DNA from: Nematostella vectensis
Lineage: Eukaryota > Cnidaria > Anthozoa > Actiniaria > Edwardsiidae
Direction of reading: 5' to 3'
Assembly: GCF_932526225.1 (NCBI RefSeq)
Contig: NC_064047.1
Coordinates: 11,020,494 to 11,080,493, forward strand
DNA: 60,000 bases
Shown: piece by piece, positions 1 through 13,400 of the stretch
Numbering within the stretch: position 1 is the first letter of the stretch
Layout of the letters: each line of letters begins with the position of its first letter
Position numbers and translations under genes: made by a program
The notes under the pieces: model-generated
Databases searched by the model: none
Seen by the model: only the letters and a program-made list of their open reading frames with translations
What the model was told of the DNA's origin: nothing

Positions 1-1291
1 AATTATCCTTATTAAATGTGTAAAACAAGTAAAATGAAACCTAAGGAATTAAAGTTGGAGTCACAAGCTAGCTCATGTGTGTAATAATGGTGAGAAGATT
101 TGTGTTGTGAGTTTTGAGATGCAAACTAAGATTCCGAAACATTGCCCTGCCGTCTTGTTTATTTCCTTAGCCAAAGATTTCGTATTCTAAGGATTTTCTT
201 CCCTAATCTTTAGCTAGTTCGATTAATCAGGCCTTTAGTAAACTATTAATTGGGGTCTACCTCCAAACTACCTCACTCCTAAGGGGCGAATTTTGGCCTT
301 GAAGATAGACTACCTGAATCAACTGGTCTCTGAAAATTGATCACGTCATCTTGCTGTCCTTCTTGTTTTACTGGGGTTGCACGGACCGGTTTTCTTAGCT
401 TTTGAATAACTAAAATAACATATCAAGCACAGATTTGATGAGGATTTGCCAGAAGAATACAACTTAGCCTTGAGTTCGAGGAATAATTTGCCAACTTTGG
501 CTCGAAAATGAGGTTATTGTAGGTGTATTATATTTTTCAAACTGTCTGCGCGCCCTTCACGGGCAATCGAAAATGACGCCATTCCCGGCGCGCGCGCACG
601 CTATTTTTTAAAAGTTCGTTATTTTGTAGTCATTTCTAGCAGTAGAAAACAAATTTCTCGTGACCATCAGTGCAATACTTACCAAGAAACATGAAAACAC
701 AGTATAAAAGGTATCGTAATTAAATCGTTAAATCGTCCGGGATTGAGTAATTAAGGCCCGTGGGAGAAGGCCGTGGATTTGGAAGGCAAAGAAAACATCT
801 GTTTTCAAATATAAATCTTGAATTTTCATTGTTGAGGCATTCGGCGATAATCAAGCTAGTTTCTTCCTCGGAATGCCTCGGAGCTATTCCATCTTGCTCT
901 TACCGCCTTCATTACTAAGATCATCTGCACGCCATCACGACGCGCGGCGGTTGATAATATGCTTTGACAAAGTGCATCATGGGGAGGGTGTCAAAACCCC
1001 CTAGGTTTCGCATCCAAAATGCCACAGACTGGGGGCCCACAGCTGATCCAAAATGGCGTATGAAGTGGAGTTTACAGACGAAAAGCTGCCAGAGAGTGCT
1101 TCTTTTGCAGAGTTTTGGCACTAGAGTCAAATTCCCCTTTGTCGGCATCATTTTGGCGATCATCTATGACCCGCCAGTCTGTGGCATTTTAGACGCGCGC
1201 GCAACATCATGAAAATGATCTATTGGAGTCAGTTCAAAGGTATAACACGCTGTACCCATACTTAATCATATTATATGTTTCATTCTGTTAG
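1..1291. other. Intron or upstream region without a recognisable exon
   Basis: No F5/8C exon is visible. It holds one copy of a dispersed CG-rich repeat (513-998). An open stretch of 23 codons from the ATG at 1053 ends at TAG 1122-1124; I see no support that it is coding. Since D1 starts in phase 1, an upstream exon must exist before the window or be unrecognised here. Confidence 0.5.
513..998. repeat. Dispersed repeat, copy 1
   Basis: Closely matches 44831-45595 in the same orientation. Shared blocks include the CG-rich stretch near 560-600 (ATTCCCGGCGCGCG), the block TAATTAAGGCCCGTGGGAG near 749 and a run ending in GTGCATCATGGG near 982. The second copy has an extra stretch of about 270 bases before the last block. 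It looks like an old non-autonomous element; no terminal repeats or TSD were identified. Confidence 0.7.
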
Positions 1292-1406
1292 CCTTGCAGG
1301 GCGCCCTCGGACTTGAAAACGGCACGATACCAAATTCGAACATGCACAGCAGATCCATTAGCTCTAACCCTGCCTATGGCCGCCTCAACAATAATAATGC
1401 CTTCAG
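1292..1406 (+). CDS. D1 exon a (F5/8C domain 1, N-terminal part)
   Basis: Acceptor TTCTGTTAG before 1292, donor GTAAAA at 1407. Enters in phase 1, leaves in phase 2. It encodes [16 protein letters not shown] and onward to a run of Asn. The position normally held by the first cysteine is Leu (TTG). A second AG 8 bases downstream (1298-1299) would break the frame. The following intron holds the fold-back element. Confidence 0.75.
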
Positions 1407-4400
1407 GTAAAAAAGTATAGCTAGTATAATTTTGGAATCTAATCAACCCTCCTTCTAGCCGGAATGCTGAATTAGGAGAGCAAAGATACAACGTGGACGG
1501 TTTGAAGGCATACAAGGCGCCTAAGGAAGCAGCCATATAGTCCAGTCAATCTATGATATTTTTTTTGGCCCAGGTGGAACTAATTGCAATAGAATTTCTC
1601 TCAGCGGATTTTGAACAAGCGATACAACCTAGTTAACATACTAAAAGTCCCCAAAAACCCCTATGGTGGAACATCTTGAAATATGTGATTTTTCCATTTC
1701 GGAGCAAAACCACAGGGTACCCGCGTTGTTAAAACGGAAAAATAAAATAAAATACACGTCTCAATCAGTACATTGAAAAGGCCATTGGTCAAAGTTGATT
1801 AAAGACAATGTTTGGATATCGAAACAAAGCAAATTGCCCCTGTTTTTTTTTTCAATATTCCCTGAAAAAATTGAAAATACAAGTCTGAATCAGTAAATTT
1901 CAAAGGTCATTGGCCAAAAATGATTAAAGACACAATTTTAGAATCGAAATAAAGCAACTTTTCCATGTTTTATTTCTATTTCAAATATTTTCTCCTCTCA
2001 GTCGTAGACCAAGGGTAGTAGATCGAGTTTTAGAAGGCGCTCTTTATAGCTCAAGTCTCCGATCTTGGATCTTAGAATTCAACGGGTGGCTCGTCTTTTA
2101 ACTCTTTCTAATAGTACATTTTAAGTCTTACGCTGCCGGGGGACCAGACTTCAGTGGCGAAACAGCTGCGACTTGACAAGGGACAGGTATAGAGTACGCC
2201 TGACCCTGTACCTGTAATTAGGACACATGTCCTCTTGAGCAGACCAAGCATTCTGTTGGCCTTGGACACCACAAATAGAATGTGGGTGTATGTGAGATTG
2301 CTCGATATTGTGCCCCCGAGATCTTTTTCAGTGTTAGACTTGTCAGGTCATCCTGAAGAGCTTCACCGAGATTCTTCGGTATAGCTTTGTGTCGTCTGAG
2401 TATATAGCGATGCGCCTTGTCTTGGCGTCTGCTAGATCGTTGATGTAGGTCCTAAATAGAAGGGGGCCTATAAGGCTTCCTTGAGGGACCCCGGAAGTCA
2501 CTGGGAGGTGACGAGAGGCCTTCTATAACAACCCTAGCTACTGAGTTGCTGTCACATGTAAGTTTGTTTTCTATACAAATTTCAGTAACTGACGCGAGGA
2601 TGCAGAAATACATTTGTGGAGACAATATTCAAAATAAAAATGAAACATGGACAAGTTGCTTTATTTCGATACTTGAATTTGTGTCTTTAGTAATTTTTGT
2701 CCAATGACCTTTTAAATTTTCTGATTCAGGCTTGATTGAATTTTCAAATTTGTTTAGTGTTTTCGACGCCGGTACCCTGTGGTTTTTGGATTACCGAAAT
2801 ATTGGAAAAAGATATCAAACAGGAGCAATTTTTTTTTGTTTCGATATCCAAACTGGGTATTTAATCAGCTTTGACCAATGGTCTTTCAAATGTACTGATT
2901 TAGACGTGTATTTTACTATTTTTCCGTTTTACCGACGCGGGTACCCTGTGGTTTTGCTCCGAAATGGAAAAATCACAAATTTCAGGATGTTCCACCATAG
3001 GGATTTTTGGGGACTTTTAGTATGTTAACTAGGTTGTATCACTTGTTCAAAATCCGTTGATAGAAATTCTATTGCAATTAGTTCCACCTAAAACCACAGA
3101 TTGACTGGACTAATATACTACTTATGTCTGACCCTCCATGTAAAAACGTATACTATGGTTTTGAGATTTCGTGCGCACGCTGTCCACACACCGTGCTCAC
3201 GGAAAATAAGGTGTGCGCTTTTCCTTCAAATCCCGTTCCCTTGAACACAAATAATGGTCGAAAAATTAAGTCTGGGTAAAAATTCTTATTTAAAAACAGC
3301 GTTCTTGTCTTCTTATGTTTTTTTTTCGATTTCCAATGATCGCTATAGCAGGCTCCAAAGGCATGCGAAGATAATTGAAATGGCGTGTGCTAATAGTACT
3401 CCAGATGTGCGCACGGAATTTAATTCCGTGAGCACGGAAAGAAATTCCGTGAGCACGGGAAGAAATTCCGTGAGCACGGAAAGAAATTCGCGGATATCAT
3501 TTTGGGCCTTCGCCGGAAAACCATAGTGTACGTTTTCCTATGAGGAAATGGGTCACATATTTGACCAAGGAACACAGCTTAAATAAAAATTGATGGGTTT
3601 TTTTTGTGTGGAGGAAGGAAAACCGGAAAAACCGGAGAAAAACCCTTGGAGCTATGGCCGGAAATCGAACCGGGAAACCTGTGGTGCAAGGCACAGGCAT
3701 TGCACGGAGACACTCTGACATGTGCGCCACCTGACATGACGGAAAAACATGGAAATGCGCAATTCGAGATAACGAAGACACGATAAAAGGGACGAATTTC
3801 CGTTAGGGATTCCCTAACATCCCTTTCATGATCATCTACTTTGGCTTTTTTTCTTGATCGTTTTCTATGGCTATAACTGCTGGTTTTATTTTCTATATCT
3901 CCTGAATGTTTCTATTGACTATCTACTTTTTTGTTTTCTATTGACTATTTCTCTTGATGCTTTCTATTGAAAACAACCCCTGATTTTTTTTGGCTACATC
4001 TCCTGGACATTTCTATTGACAATGTCTCTTGATATTTTGTAATGGTTAGTTCTGCTGATGTTCTCTATTGGCTCTTTCTCTGCTATCTATTGGCTATGTT
4101 TTTAGACCATCGCCCACTCATCTGGAGACATTCCAAGTTGACCTTGGCCCTGGAGTTCAAACCGTCACTGCTGTAGCTACACAAGGGAGTCCAACAACAG
4201 ACGAGTGGACCAAGTCATTTACCTTGAGTTACACCCGTGACGGAACCGAATGGTACACGTATAAGGAAAATGGCAAAGTCAAAGTAAGTTCTAATGATGA
4301 TGGTAATGGTTGTATATGATGCTGTTAATTAAAGATAAATATATCATCCGTGTAATTGTCAGTTGTAAAATATATTTTCATGATACATCTATGGTGCTAC

Positions 4401-7400
4401 GTTTACTCTCATTTGTTTATAAGAGGGCCGCACTTCGCCGTACACAGCTTCGCTCTTTAAGACTGCGAATAAATCATCGACTCCATAACTTTCCGAACGG
4501 CTCTCATTCGGTCATTAAAAGCTATGTCTTTTTCTCTAGACATTTGAGGGGAACAGGGACCGAAACACTGTGATCACCAATGTTCTTCGTCATAACATCA
4601 CTGTGAGGTACCTTCGCTTTGACCTCCAAACGTTCTACCAGCGCCCATCCTTAAGAGCAGAAATCTACGGTGGCAGAAGTAAGCCAAGGCATTTTCCGAC
4701 CCTTTTCCTTTTTTAGTCCGGTTCTATGATGAGATCTAACTTAACTATATGGTATAACTAGAAAGATTACAGACAAGCTGTAGAAAAACTAGATGGTCTG
4801 CGTAGACGTGGTGTAGAATAACTTTAAATAAACACAAGGTTAAAAGTATGGTGAATCTCTAATTGATATGTTTTTGTATTTATTATACCTCTCAAATATG
4901 CTCATAGACCGCTGCCATTGTAGCCAAATATTCAATTAGAGTCATGCATATACGTAAGTATTTATTTTTCCCCTCAGCTTGCGACACTGCATTTGGAATG
5001 GAGAGCAAACAAATTCCTGATTCCAGCCTCAACGCATCACGTGATGCGGGACCTGGGTACGAACCAGCGAAAGCTCGGCTAAACGGTGCCGGGGCCTGGT
5101 GCGGAGTCTCGTCAACAGACGGGTTGTACGTTGACCTTGGCGAAGTACGAAAGGTGTCAAAGGTCGGAATCCAAGGTCATCCAACAGAAGAGAAGTGGAC
5201 TACTAAGATAAAGCTGCATTATAGCGTTGATGGACTGAGATGGTACATGTACGAGCCCACGAGAGACGATTACCAGGTAAGACACTAATGATAGCGAGAG
5301 CGATAATTGCTGTGGCATAGATGATGGGTGGGTGGTGATAGTGATGTGGGTTGTGGTATTAGATGATAATGAGTAAGGCAGTTGGCATTCGATGATAATG
5401 ATGATAATTGTAATGATTGCGATAGCTTGTGATGGTGTTGTAAATGATGATGATGATGATGATGATGATAATGATGATATAAAATTGTTTTTATTGTGAT
5501 GGTGACGGAGATGATGTGTGTGTGGTGGTAGGGATGATGAAGATAAAATTGATGGTATTAGATAAAAATGATGATAGTGATGGTATTGGTGGTGGTGGCC
5601 ATGGTGGTGGTCATGGTCATGGTAATATTGGTGGAAACTGTGATGGTATTGGTAACGATGGTGGTAATGGTTGTGGTGGTAGTGGTAGTGGTGATGGAGA
5701 TGATAGTGATGGTATAAGATAAAATGATGATGGTGATGGTGATGGTGATCGTAATGGTAATGATAATAATGGTGGTGATAGTGGTGATCGAGATGATAGT
5801 GATGGTATTAGATGAAAACGATGATGGTGGATGGATGGTAGTGGTTGAAATGGTGGTGGTAATGGTGATGGTGGTGGTGGTAGTGGTGGTTATGGAGGTG
5901 GTAGTGGTGATGCTAGTAATGATGATGATAACGGTGGCGGTGGTGGTGGTGGTACTAGTGTTATGGATGATGAAAGTAGTAATGATGTCAGATATCACGG
6001 TTACCATGGTTATCAGTATTTTAGGGTGTCATATGTGTAGAGATGAATATTACCTTCGCACTTTCCAATTTCCATCAACCATTTTCTTCAGCACAAAACA
6101 AATACAGACAGGACCACAGTGGTTTATCTGTCGCTTTTAAAAGCAAGGCGAGCCCGATATGTCATGTTTCAGCCTCTGACGTGGCAAGGTGAACCTTGCA
6201 TGCGAGTGGAGCTATACGGGTGTGATTGTAAGTATCGCAAAATTTGAATATAGGATATTCAGGGGCGGATCCGGGATCACTAAAGGGCACCACCCGGAAA
6301 GGGTTTACCTAATCTTTCTTCCATCCAATCTTTCCTCTTGATACGCCTGTATCTGAAATTAATATTTTAAGATTTTAAGGAAATATATTTTTATTGATGG
6401 ATTGCGCGGCAGGTACGGGATCTTATGGACTCGAGAACATTTTCATTGCTTTAAAGTGCTAGTAGCACTTAACTTAATACTTATTCGAAATTCCACCACA
6501 ATCGGCATATAGGTACTAGACATCCTCATCTTCAGCACTGTACCATTCATTTTTATTAATATATTGCTTTGGGACGGACCATTAGAAAAGTGAGTGGGGG
6601 GGGGGGGGGGGGGAAGGGTGTAAGGAACAAAAAAATTCATACACGATGAAAAGCCTGGAAAAAACTGCATGCAGCCCAAACCAGCCCAAACCCAAACCAA
6701 ATGCATGACTGAAACCTTCCCACCTCCCCCTCTCTCTCCTTTCAGTTTTCTAATGGTGTGTCCCTTATTTTTTACCAGATTGCAACGACGACATGGGACT
6801 AGAGCGCTACGAGCTGCCAGACAAATCCCTCTCCGCATCCTCCATATATTACGCCGGTCACGAACCTTGGCTGGGCCGCCTATGGGATCAAAGGGGCGAG
6901 GGGGCCTGGTGCGCATTGGAGAACGACGGCAACCAATATCTCCAACTAGACTTTGGCCACCCTGTGCACGTCCGAGGCGTGGCTACCCAGGGCAAATACC
7001 GAAAGTCGTGGTGGGCGATTAAAGAGTACGCGTGGGTGAAGACGTACAAGCTGAGTTACGCCGAGTATTTCGATGACTGGAGCTACAGCGGGTATATTGG
7101 CAGGTGGATGTTTTACACCGAGGATGGTAGTACTCACAAGGTATGTAAGAATTCACACACACACACATATGAAGAAAACGTTGTCGGTTTGAGGGACTGG
7201 TACGGAGGACTCTTAGTTTCTTTTCAGATACTTTCTCTTTTGACCAAATATGGTCACAGTCACTGTTTTTCTCTTCTGATTACAAGTCATAATGTTTATG
7301 AAGCACCTGCGGTACGGTAACCTAAAAAATTACAAGAATCAAGCAGTTTTTCCAAATAAGGAATATACTAGTTTCCTTATATGGAAGTGACCGCGTTTGG

Positions 7401-10400
7401 AAAAAAACGACAATTTTTTACTGAATTTTCTTGATATGAAAGGCCAGTACCTAGGGGGGAGAGAGGGTTGGGGGGAAATGCGCAGTCATAGTTATCACGG
7501 AAAAGGAGTAGTGTAGTATTTTAATCTACTTTAAACACGAGTCAGTGTTAATTCGGAGTGTCAAAGCATTTTTTTTAAACATGAGACATGAGCGCATTAT
7601 GCTTAAAATACTGTAACTTGAGCAAAATGTGCTTAAACCTCTTGACCCCGACCAGGAAATAAGCGCGTTTTGCTTAAAACCTAGACAAGGTAGAAAACTG
7701 TGCTTGTTTGCTGATGTTTTAAGCAATTCGTGCTTTACATCGTATGATCATTTTTCGCGTTTAGGATAGCGGGAATCAAATATGAAACAAACCCATGCCT
7801 GGCTGTATAACTTTCTAATGAGTTTCATCATTGCTACCATACAATAATAGGCATTTTTATTTATAATCATGTCGCTCCTTTCAACTGCGCTGAAATCTCA
7901 ATTTTCACATAGAAAAAAATATTATACGAAAGTCTGCCTTCATTTGCTAACGTGCCTAAAGTACCTAAAGTACATATAGTTTTGCTGTCGTGAAAATTGT
8001 CCTCATTTTTTGATGATTACTTCTACCTAACGTACAGAAAATAAGCTAGTACAGAAAATAAGCTAGTAAAGAAAATAAGCTAGTACAGAAAATAAGCTAG
8101 TACAGAAAATAAGCTAGTACAGAAAATAAGCTAGTACAGAAAATAAGCTAGTACAGAAAATAAGCTAGTACAGAAAATAAGCTAGTACAGAAAATAAGCT
8201 AGTACAGAAAATAAGCTAGTACAGAAAATAAGCTAGTTCAGAAAATAAGCTAGTACAGAAAATAAGCTAGTACAGAAAATAAGCTAGTACAGAAAATACG
8301 CTAGTACAGAAAATAAGCTAGTACAGAAAATAAGCTAGTACAGAAAATAAGCTAGTACAGAAAATAGGCTAGTACAGAAAATAGGCTAGTACAGAAAATA
8401 AGCTAGTACATAAAATACGCTAGTACAGAAAATACGCTAGTACAGAAAATAAGCTAGTACAGAAAATAAGCTATTTCAGAAAATAAGCTAGTACAGAAAA
8501 TAAGCTAGTACAGAAAATAAGCTAGTTCAGAAAATAAGCTAGTACAGAAAATACGCTAGTACAGAAAATAAGCTAGTACAGAAAATAAGCTAGTACAGAA
8601 AATAAGCTAGTACAAAAAATAAGCTAGTACAGAAAATAACTTAGTACAGAAAAAAAGCTAGTACAAAAAATAAGCTAGAAGAAAATAACTTAGTACAGAA
8701 AATAAGCTAGTGCAGAAAATAAGCTAGTACAGAAAATAAGCTAGTACAGAAAATAAGCTAGTACAGAAAATAAGCTAGTGCAAAAAAATAAGCTATTACA
8801 GAAAATAAGCTAGTACAAAAAATAAGCTAGTTCAGAAAATAGGCTAGTACAAAAAATAAGCTAGAAGAAAATAACTTAGTACAGAAAATAAGCTAGTACA
8901 GAAAATAAGCTAGTACAGAAAATAAGCTAGTACAGAAAATAAGCTAGTACAGAAAATAAGCTAGTACAGAAAATAAGCTAGAAGAAAAAAACTTAGTACA
9001 GAAAATAAGCTAGTTCAGAAAATAAGCTAGTTCAGAAAATAAGCTAGTACAGAAAATAAGCTAGTTCAGAAAATAAGCTAGTACAGAAAATAAGCTAGTA
9101 CAGAAAATAAGCTAGTACAGAAAATAACTTAGTACAGAAAATAAGCTAGTACAAAAAAATAAGCTAGTACAGAAAATAAGCTAGTACAGAAAATAAGCTA
9201 GTACAAAAAATAAGCTAGTACAGAAAATAAGCTAGTACAAAAAATAAGCTAGAAGAAAATAACTTAGTACAGAAAACAAGCTAGTTTAGAAAATAAGCTA
9301 GTACAGAAAATAAGCTTGTACAGAAAATAAGCTAGTACAGAAAATAAGCTAGTACAGAAAATAAGCTAGTACAGAAAATAAGCTAGTACAGAAAATAAGC
9401 TAGTACAGAAAAAAAGCTAGTAGAGAAAATAAGCTAGTTCAGAAAATAAGCTAGTACAGAAAATAAGCTAGTTCAGAAAATAAGCTAGTGCAGAAAATAA
9501 GCTAGTACAGAAAATAAGCTAGTACAGAAAATAAGCTAGTACAGAAAATAAGCTAGTACAGAAAATAAGCTAGTTCAGAAAATAAGCTAGTACAGAAAAT
9601 AAGCTAGTACAGAAAATAAGCTAGTACAGAAAATAAGCTAGTACAGAAAATAAGCTAGTACAGAAAATAAGCTAGTACAGAAAATAAGCTAGTACAGAAA
9701 ATAAGCTAGTTCAGAAAATAAGCTAGTACAGAAAATAAGCTAGTACAGAAAATAAGCTAGTACAGAAAAATAAGCTAGAAGAAAATAAATTAGTACAGAA
9801 AATAAGCTAGTTCAGAAAATAAGCTAGTACAGACAATAAGCTATTACAGAAAATAAGCTAGTACAGAAAATAACTTAGTACAGAAAATAAGCTAGTACAA
9901 AAAATAAGCTAGTGCAGAAAATAAGCTAGTACAGAAAATACGCTAGTACAGAAAATAAGCTAGTACAGAAAATAAGCTAGTACAGAAAATAAGCTAGTAC
10001 AAAAAATAAGCTAGTACAGAAAATAATTTAGTACAGAAAATAAGCTAGTACAAAAAATAAGCTAGAAGAAAATAACTTAGTACAGAAAATAAGCTAGTTC
10101 GGAAAATAAGCTAGTGCAGAAAATAAGCTAGTACAGAAAATAAGCTAGTACAGAAAATAAGCTAGTGCAAAAAAATAAGCTATTACAGAAAATAAGCTAG
10201 TACAAAAAATAAGCTAGTTCAGAAAATAGGCTAGTACAAAAAATAAGCTAGAAGAAAATAACTTAGTACAGAAAATAAGCTAGTACAGAAAATAAGCTAG
10301 TACAGAAAATAAGCTAGTACAGAAAATAAGCTAGTACAGAAAATAAGCTAGTACAGAAAATAAGCTAGTGCAGAAAATAAGCTAGTACAGAAAATAAGCT

Positions 10401-13400
10401 AGAAGAAAATAACTTAGTACAGAAAATAAGCTAGTTCAGAAAATAAGCTAGTTCAGAAAATAAGCTAGTACAGAAAATAAGCTAGTTCAGAAAATAAGCT
10501 AGTACAGAAAATAAGCTAGTACAGAAAATAAGCTAGTACAGAAAATAACTTAGTACAGAAAATAAGCTAGTACAAAAAAATAAGCTAGTACAGAAAATAA
10601 GCTAGTACAGAAAATAAGCTAGAAGAAAAAAACTTAGTACAGAAAATAAGCTAGTTCAGAAAATAAGCTAGTTCAGAAAATAAGCTAGTACAGAAAATAA
10701 GCTAGTTCAGAAAATAAGCTAGTACAGAAAATAAGCTAGTACAGAAAATAAGCTGGTACAGAAAATAACTTAGTACAGAAAATAAGCTAGTACAAAAAAA
10801 TAAGCTAGTACAGAAAATAAGCTAGTACAGAAAATAAGCTAGTACAAAAAATAAGCTAGTACAGAAAATAAGCTAGTACAAAAAATAAGCTAGAAGAAAA
10901 TAACTTAGTACAGAAAACAAGCTAGTTTAGAAAATAAGCTAGTACAGAAAATAAGCTTGTACAGAAAATAAGCTAGTACAGAAAATAAGCTAGTACAGAA
11001 AATAAGCTAGTACAGAAAATAAGCTAGTACAGAAAATAAGCTAGTACAGAAAAAAAGCTAGTACAGAAAATAAGCTAGTTCAGAAAATAAGCTAGTACAG
11101 AAAATAAGCTAGTTCAGAAAATAAGCTAGTGCAGAAAATAAGCTAGTACAGAAAATAAGCTAGTACAGAAAATAAGCTAGTACAGAAAATAAGCTAGTAC
11201 AGAAAATAAGCTAGTTCAGAAAATAAGCTAGTACAGAAAATAAGCTAGTACAGAAAATAAGCTAGTACAGAAAATAAGCTAGTACAGAAAATAAGCTAGT
11301 ACAGAAAATAAGCTAGTACAGAAAATAAGCTAGTACAGAAAATAAGCTAGTTCAGAAAATAAGCTAGTACAGAAAATAAGCTAGTACAGAAAATAAGCTA
11401 GTACAGAAAAATAAGCTAGAAGAAAATAAATTAGTACAGAAAATAAGCTAGTTCAGAAAATAAGCTAGTACAGACAATAAGCTATTACAGAAAATAAGCT
11501 AGTACAGAAAATAACTTAGTACAGAAAATAAGCTAGTACAAAAAATAAGCTAGTGCAGAAAATAAGCTAGTACAGAAAATACGCTAGTACAGAAAATAAG
11601 CTAGTACAGAAAATAAGCTAGTACAGAAAATAAGCTAGTACAAAAAATAAGCTAGTACAGAAAATAATTTAGTACAGAAAATAAGCTAGTACAGAAAATA
11701 AGCTAGTACAGAAAAATAAGCTAGAAGAAAATAAATTAGTACAGAAAATAAGCTAGTTCAGAAAATAGGCTAGTACAAAAAATAAGCTAGAAGAAAATAA
11801 CTTAGTACAGAAAATAAGCTAGTACAGAAAATAAGCTAGTACAGAAAATAAGCTAGTACAGAAAATAAGCTAGTACAGAAAATAAGCTAGTACAGAAAAG
11901 AAGCTAGTACAGAAAATAAGCTAGTGCAGAAAATAAGCTAGTACAGAAAATAAGCTAGAAGAAAATAACTTAGTACAGAAAGTAAGCTAGAACAAAAAAT
12001 AAGCTATTACAGAAAATAAGCTAGTGCAAAAAAATAAGCTATTACAGAAAATAAGCTAGTACAAAAAAAAAAGCTAGTGCAGAAAATAAGCTAGTACAGA
12101 AAATAAGCTAGTACAGAAAATAAGCTATTACAGAAAATAAGCTAAAGCAGAAAATAAGCTATTACAGAAAATTAGTTAGTACAGAAAATAAGCTAGTACA
12201 GAAAATAGGCTATTAGTACAAAAAAAAAGCTAGCGCAGTAAATAAGCTAGTACAGAAAATAAGCTAGTGCAGTAAATAAGCTAGCACAAAAAATAAGTTA
12301 GTTCAGAAAATAAGCTAGTACAGAAAATAAGCTAGTACAGAAAATAAGCTAGTACAGAAAATAAGCTAGTGCAGAAAATAACTTAGTACAGAAAATAAGC
12401 TAATACAGAAAATAAGCTAGTACAGAAAATAAGCTAGTACAGAAAATAAGCTAGTACAGAAAATAAGCTAGTGTAGAAAATAACTTAGTACAGAAAATAA
12501 GCTAGTACAGAAAATAAGCTATTACAGAAAATAAGCTAGTACAGAAAATAAGCTAGTACAGAAAATAGGCTAGTACAGAAAATAGGCTAGTACAGAAAAT
12601 AAGCTAGTGCAGAAAATAACTTAGTACAGAAAATAAGCTAGTACAGAAAATAAGCTAGTACAGAAAATAAGCTAGTACAGAAAATAAGCTAGTACAGAAA
12701 ATAAGCTAGTTCAGAAAATAGGCTAAAACAAAAAATTAGCTAGTGCAGAAAATAAGCTAGCTCAGAAAATAAGCTAGTTCAGAAAATAAGCTAGTACAAA
12801 AAATAAGCTAGTACAGAAAATAAGCTAGTACAGAAAATAAGCTAGTTCAGAAAATAAGCTAGTACAGAAAATAAGCTAGTACAGAAAATAAGCTAGTACA
12901 GAAAATAAGCTAGTGCAGAAAATAACTTAGTACAGAAAATAAGCTAGTACAGAAAATAAGCTAGTACAGAAAATAAGCTAGTACAGAAAATAAGCTAGTA
13001 CATAAAATAAGCTAGTGCAGAAAATAACTTAGTACAGAAAATAAGCTAGTACAGAAAATAACTTAGTACAGAAAATAAGCTAGTTCAGAAAATAAGCTTG
13101 TTCAGAAAATAAGCTAGTACAGAAAATAAGCTAGTACAGAAAATAAGCTAGTACAAAAAATAGGCTAGTACAAAAAATAAGCTAGTTCAGAAAATAAGCT
13201 AGTACAGAAAATAAGCTAGTACAAAAAATAAGCTAGTGCAGTAAATAAGCTAGTACAGAAAATAAGCTAGTTCAGAAAATAAGCTAGTTCAGAAAATAGG
13301 CTAGTACAAAAAATAAGCTAGTGCAGAAAATAAGCTAGTTCAGAAAATAAGCTAGTTCAGAAAATAAGCTAGTACAAAAAATAAGCTAGTGCAGTAAATA

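Larger units (their letters stand above)
3113..4105. other. Remainder of the D1 a/b intron
   Basis: Apart from the 21-bp repeat and the SINE-like sequence, 3800-4100 is T-rich with diverged copies of a CTATTGGCTAT / CTCTTGAT motif. No exon is seen. Acceptor TTTTTAG ends at 4105. Confidence 0.6.

Noticed and set aside
1053-1124. Short open frame with protein-like composition as a possible first exon
   Set aside because: Only 23 codons, ends in a stop, no donor in frame, and no match to F5/8C; kept as unproven.
1459-1538. Alternative second exon for D1 after TTCTAG at about 1458
   Set aside because: Its translation has no F5/8C strand or motif, whereas 4106-4283 fits in phase and in sequence.
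2732-3028. 98-codon open frame with plausible residue composition
   Set aside because: It lies in one arm of the fold-back element and is not conserved as an open frame in the other arm.
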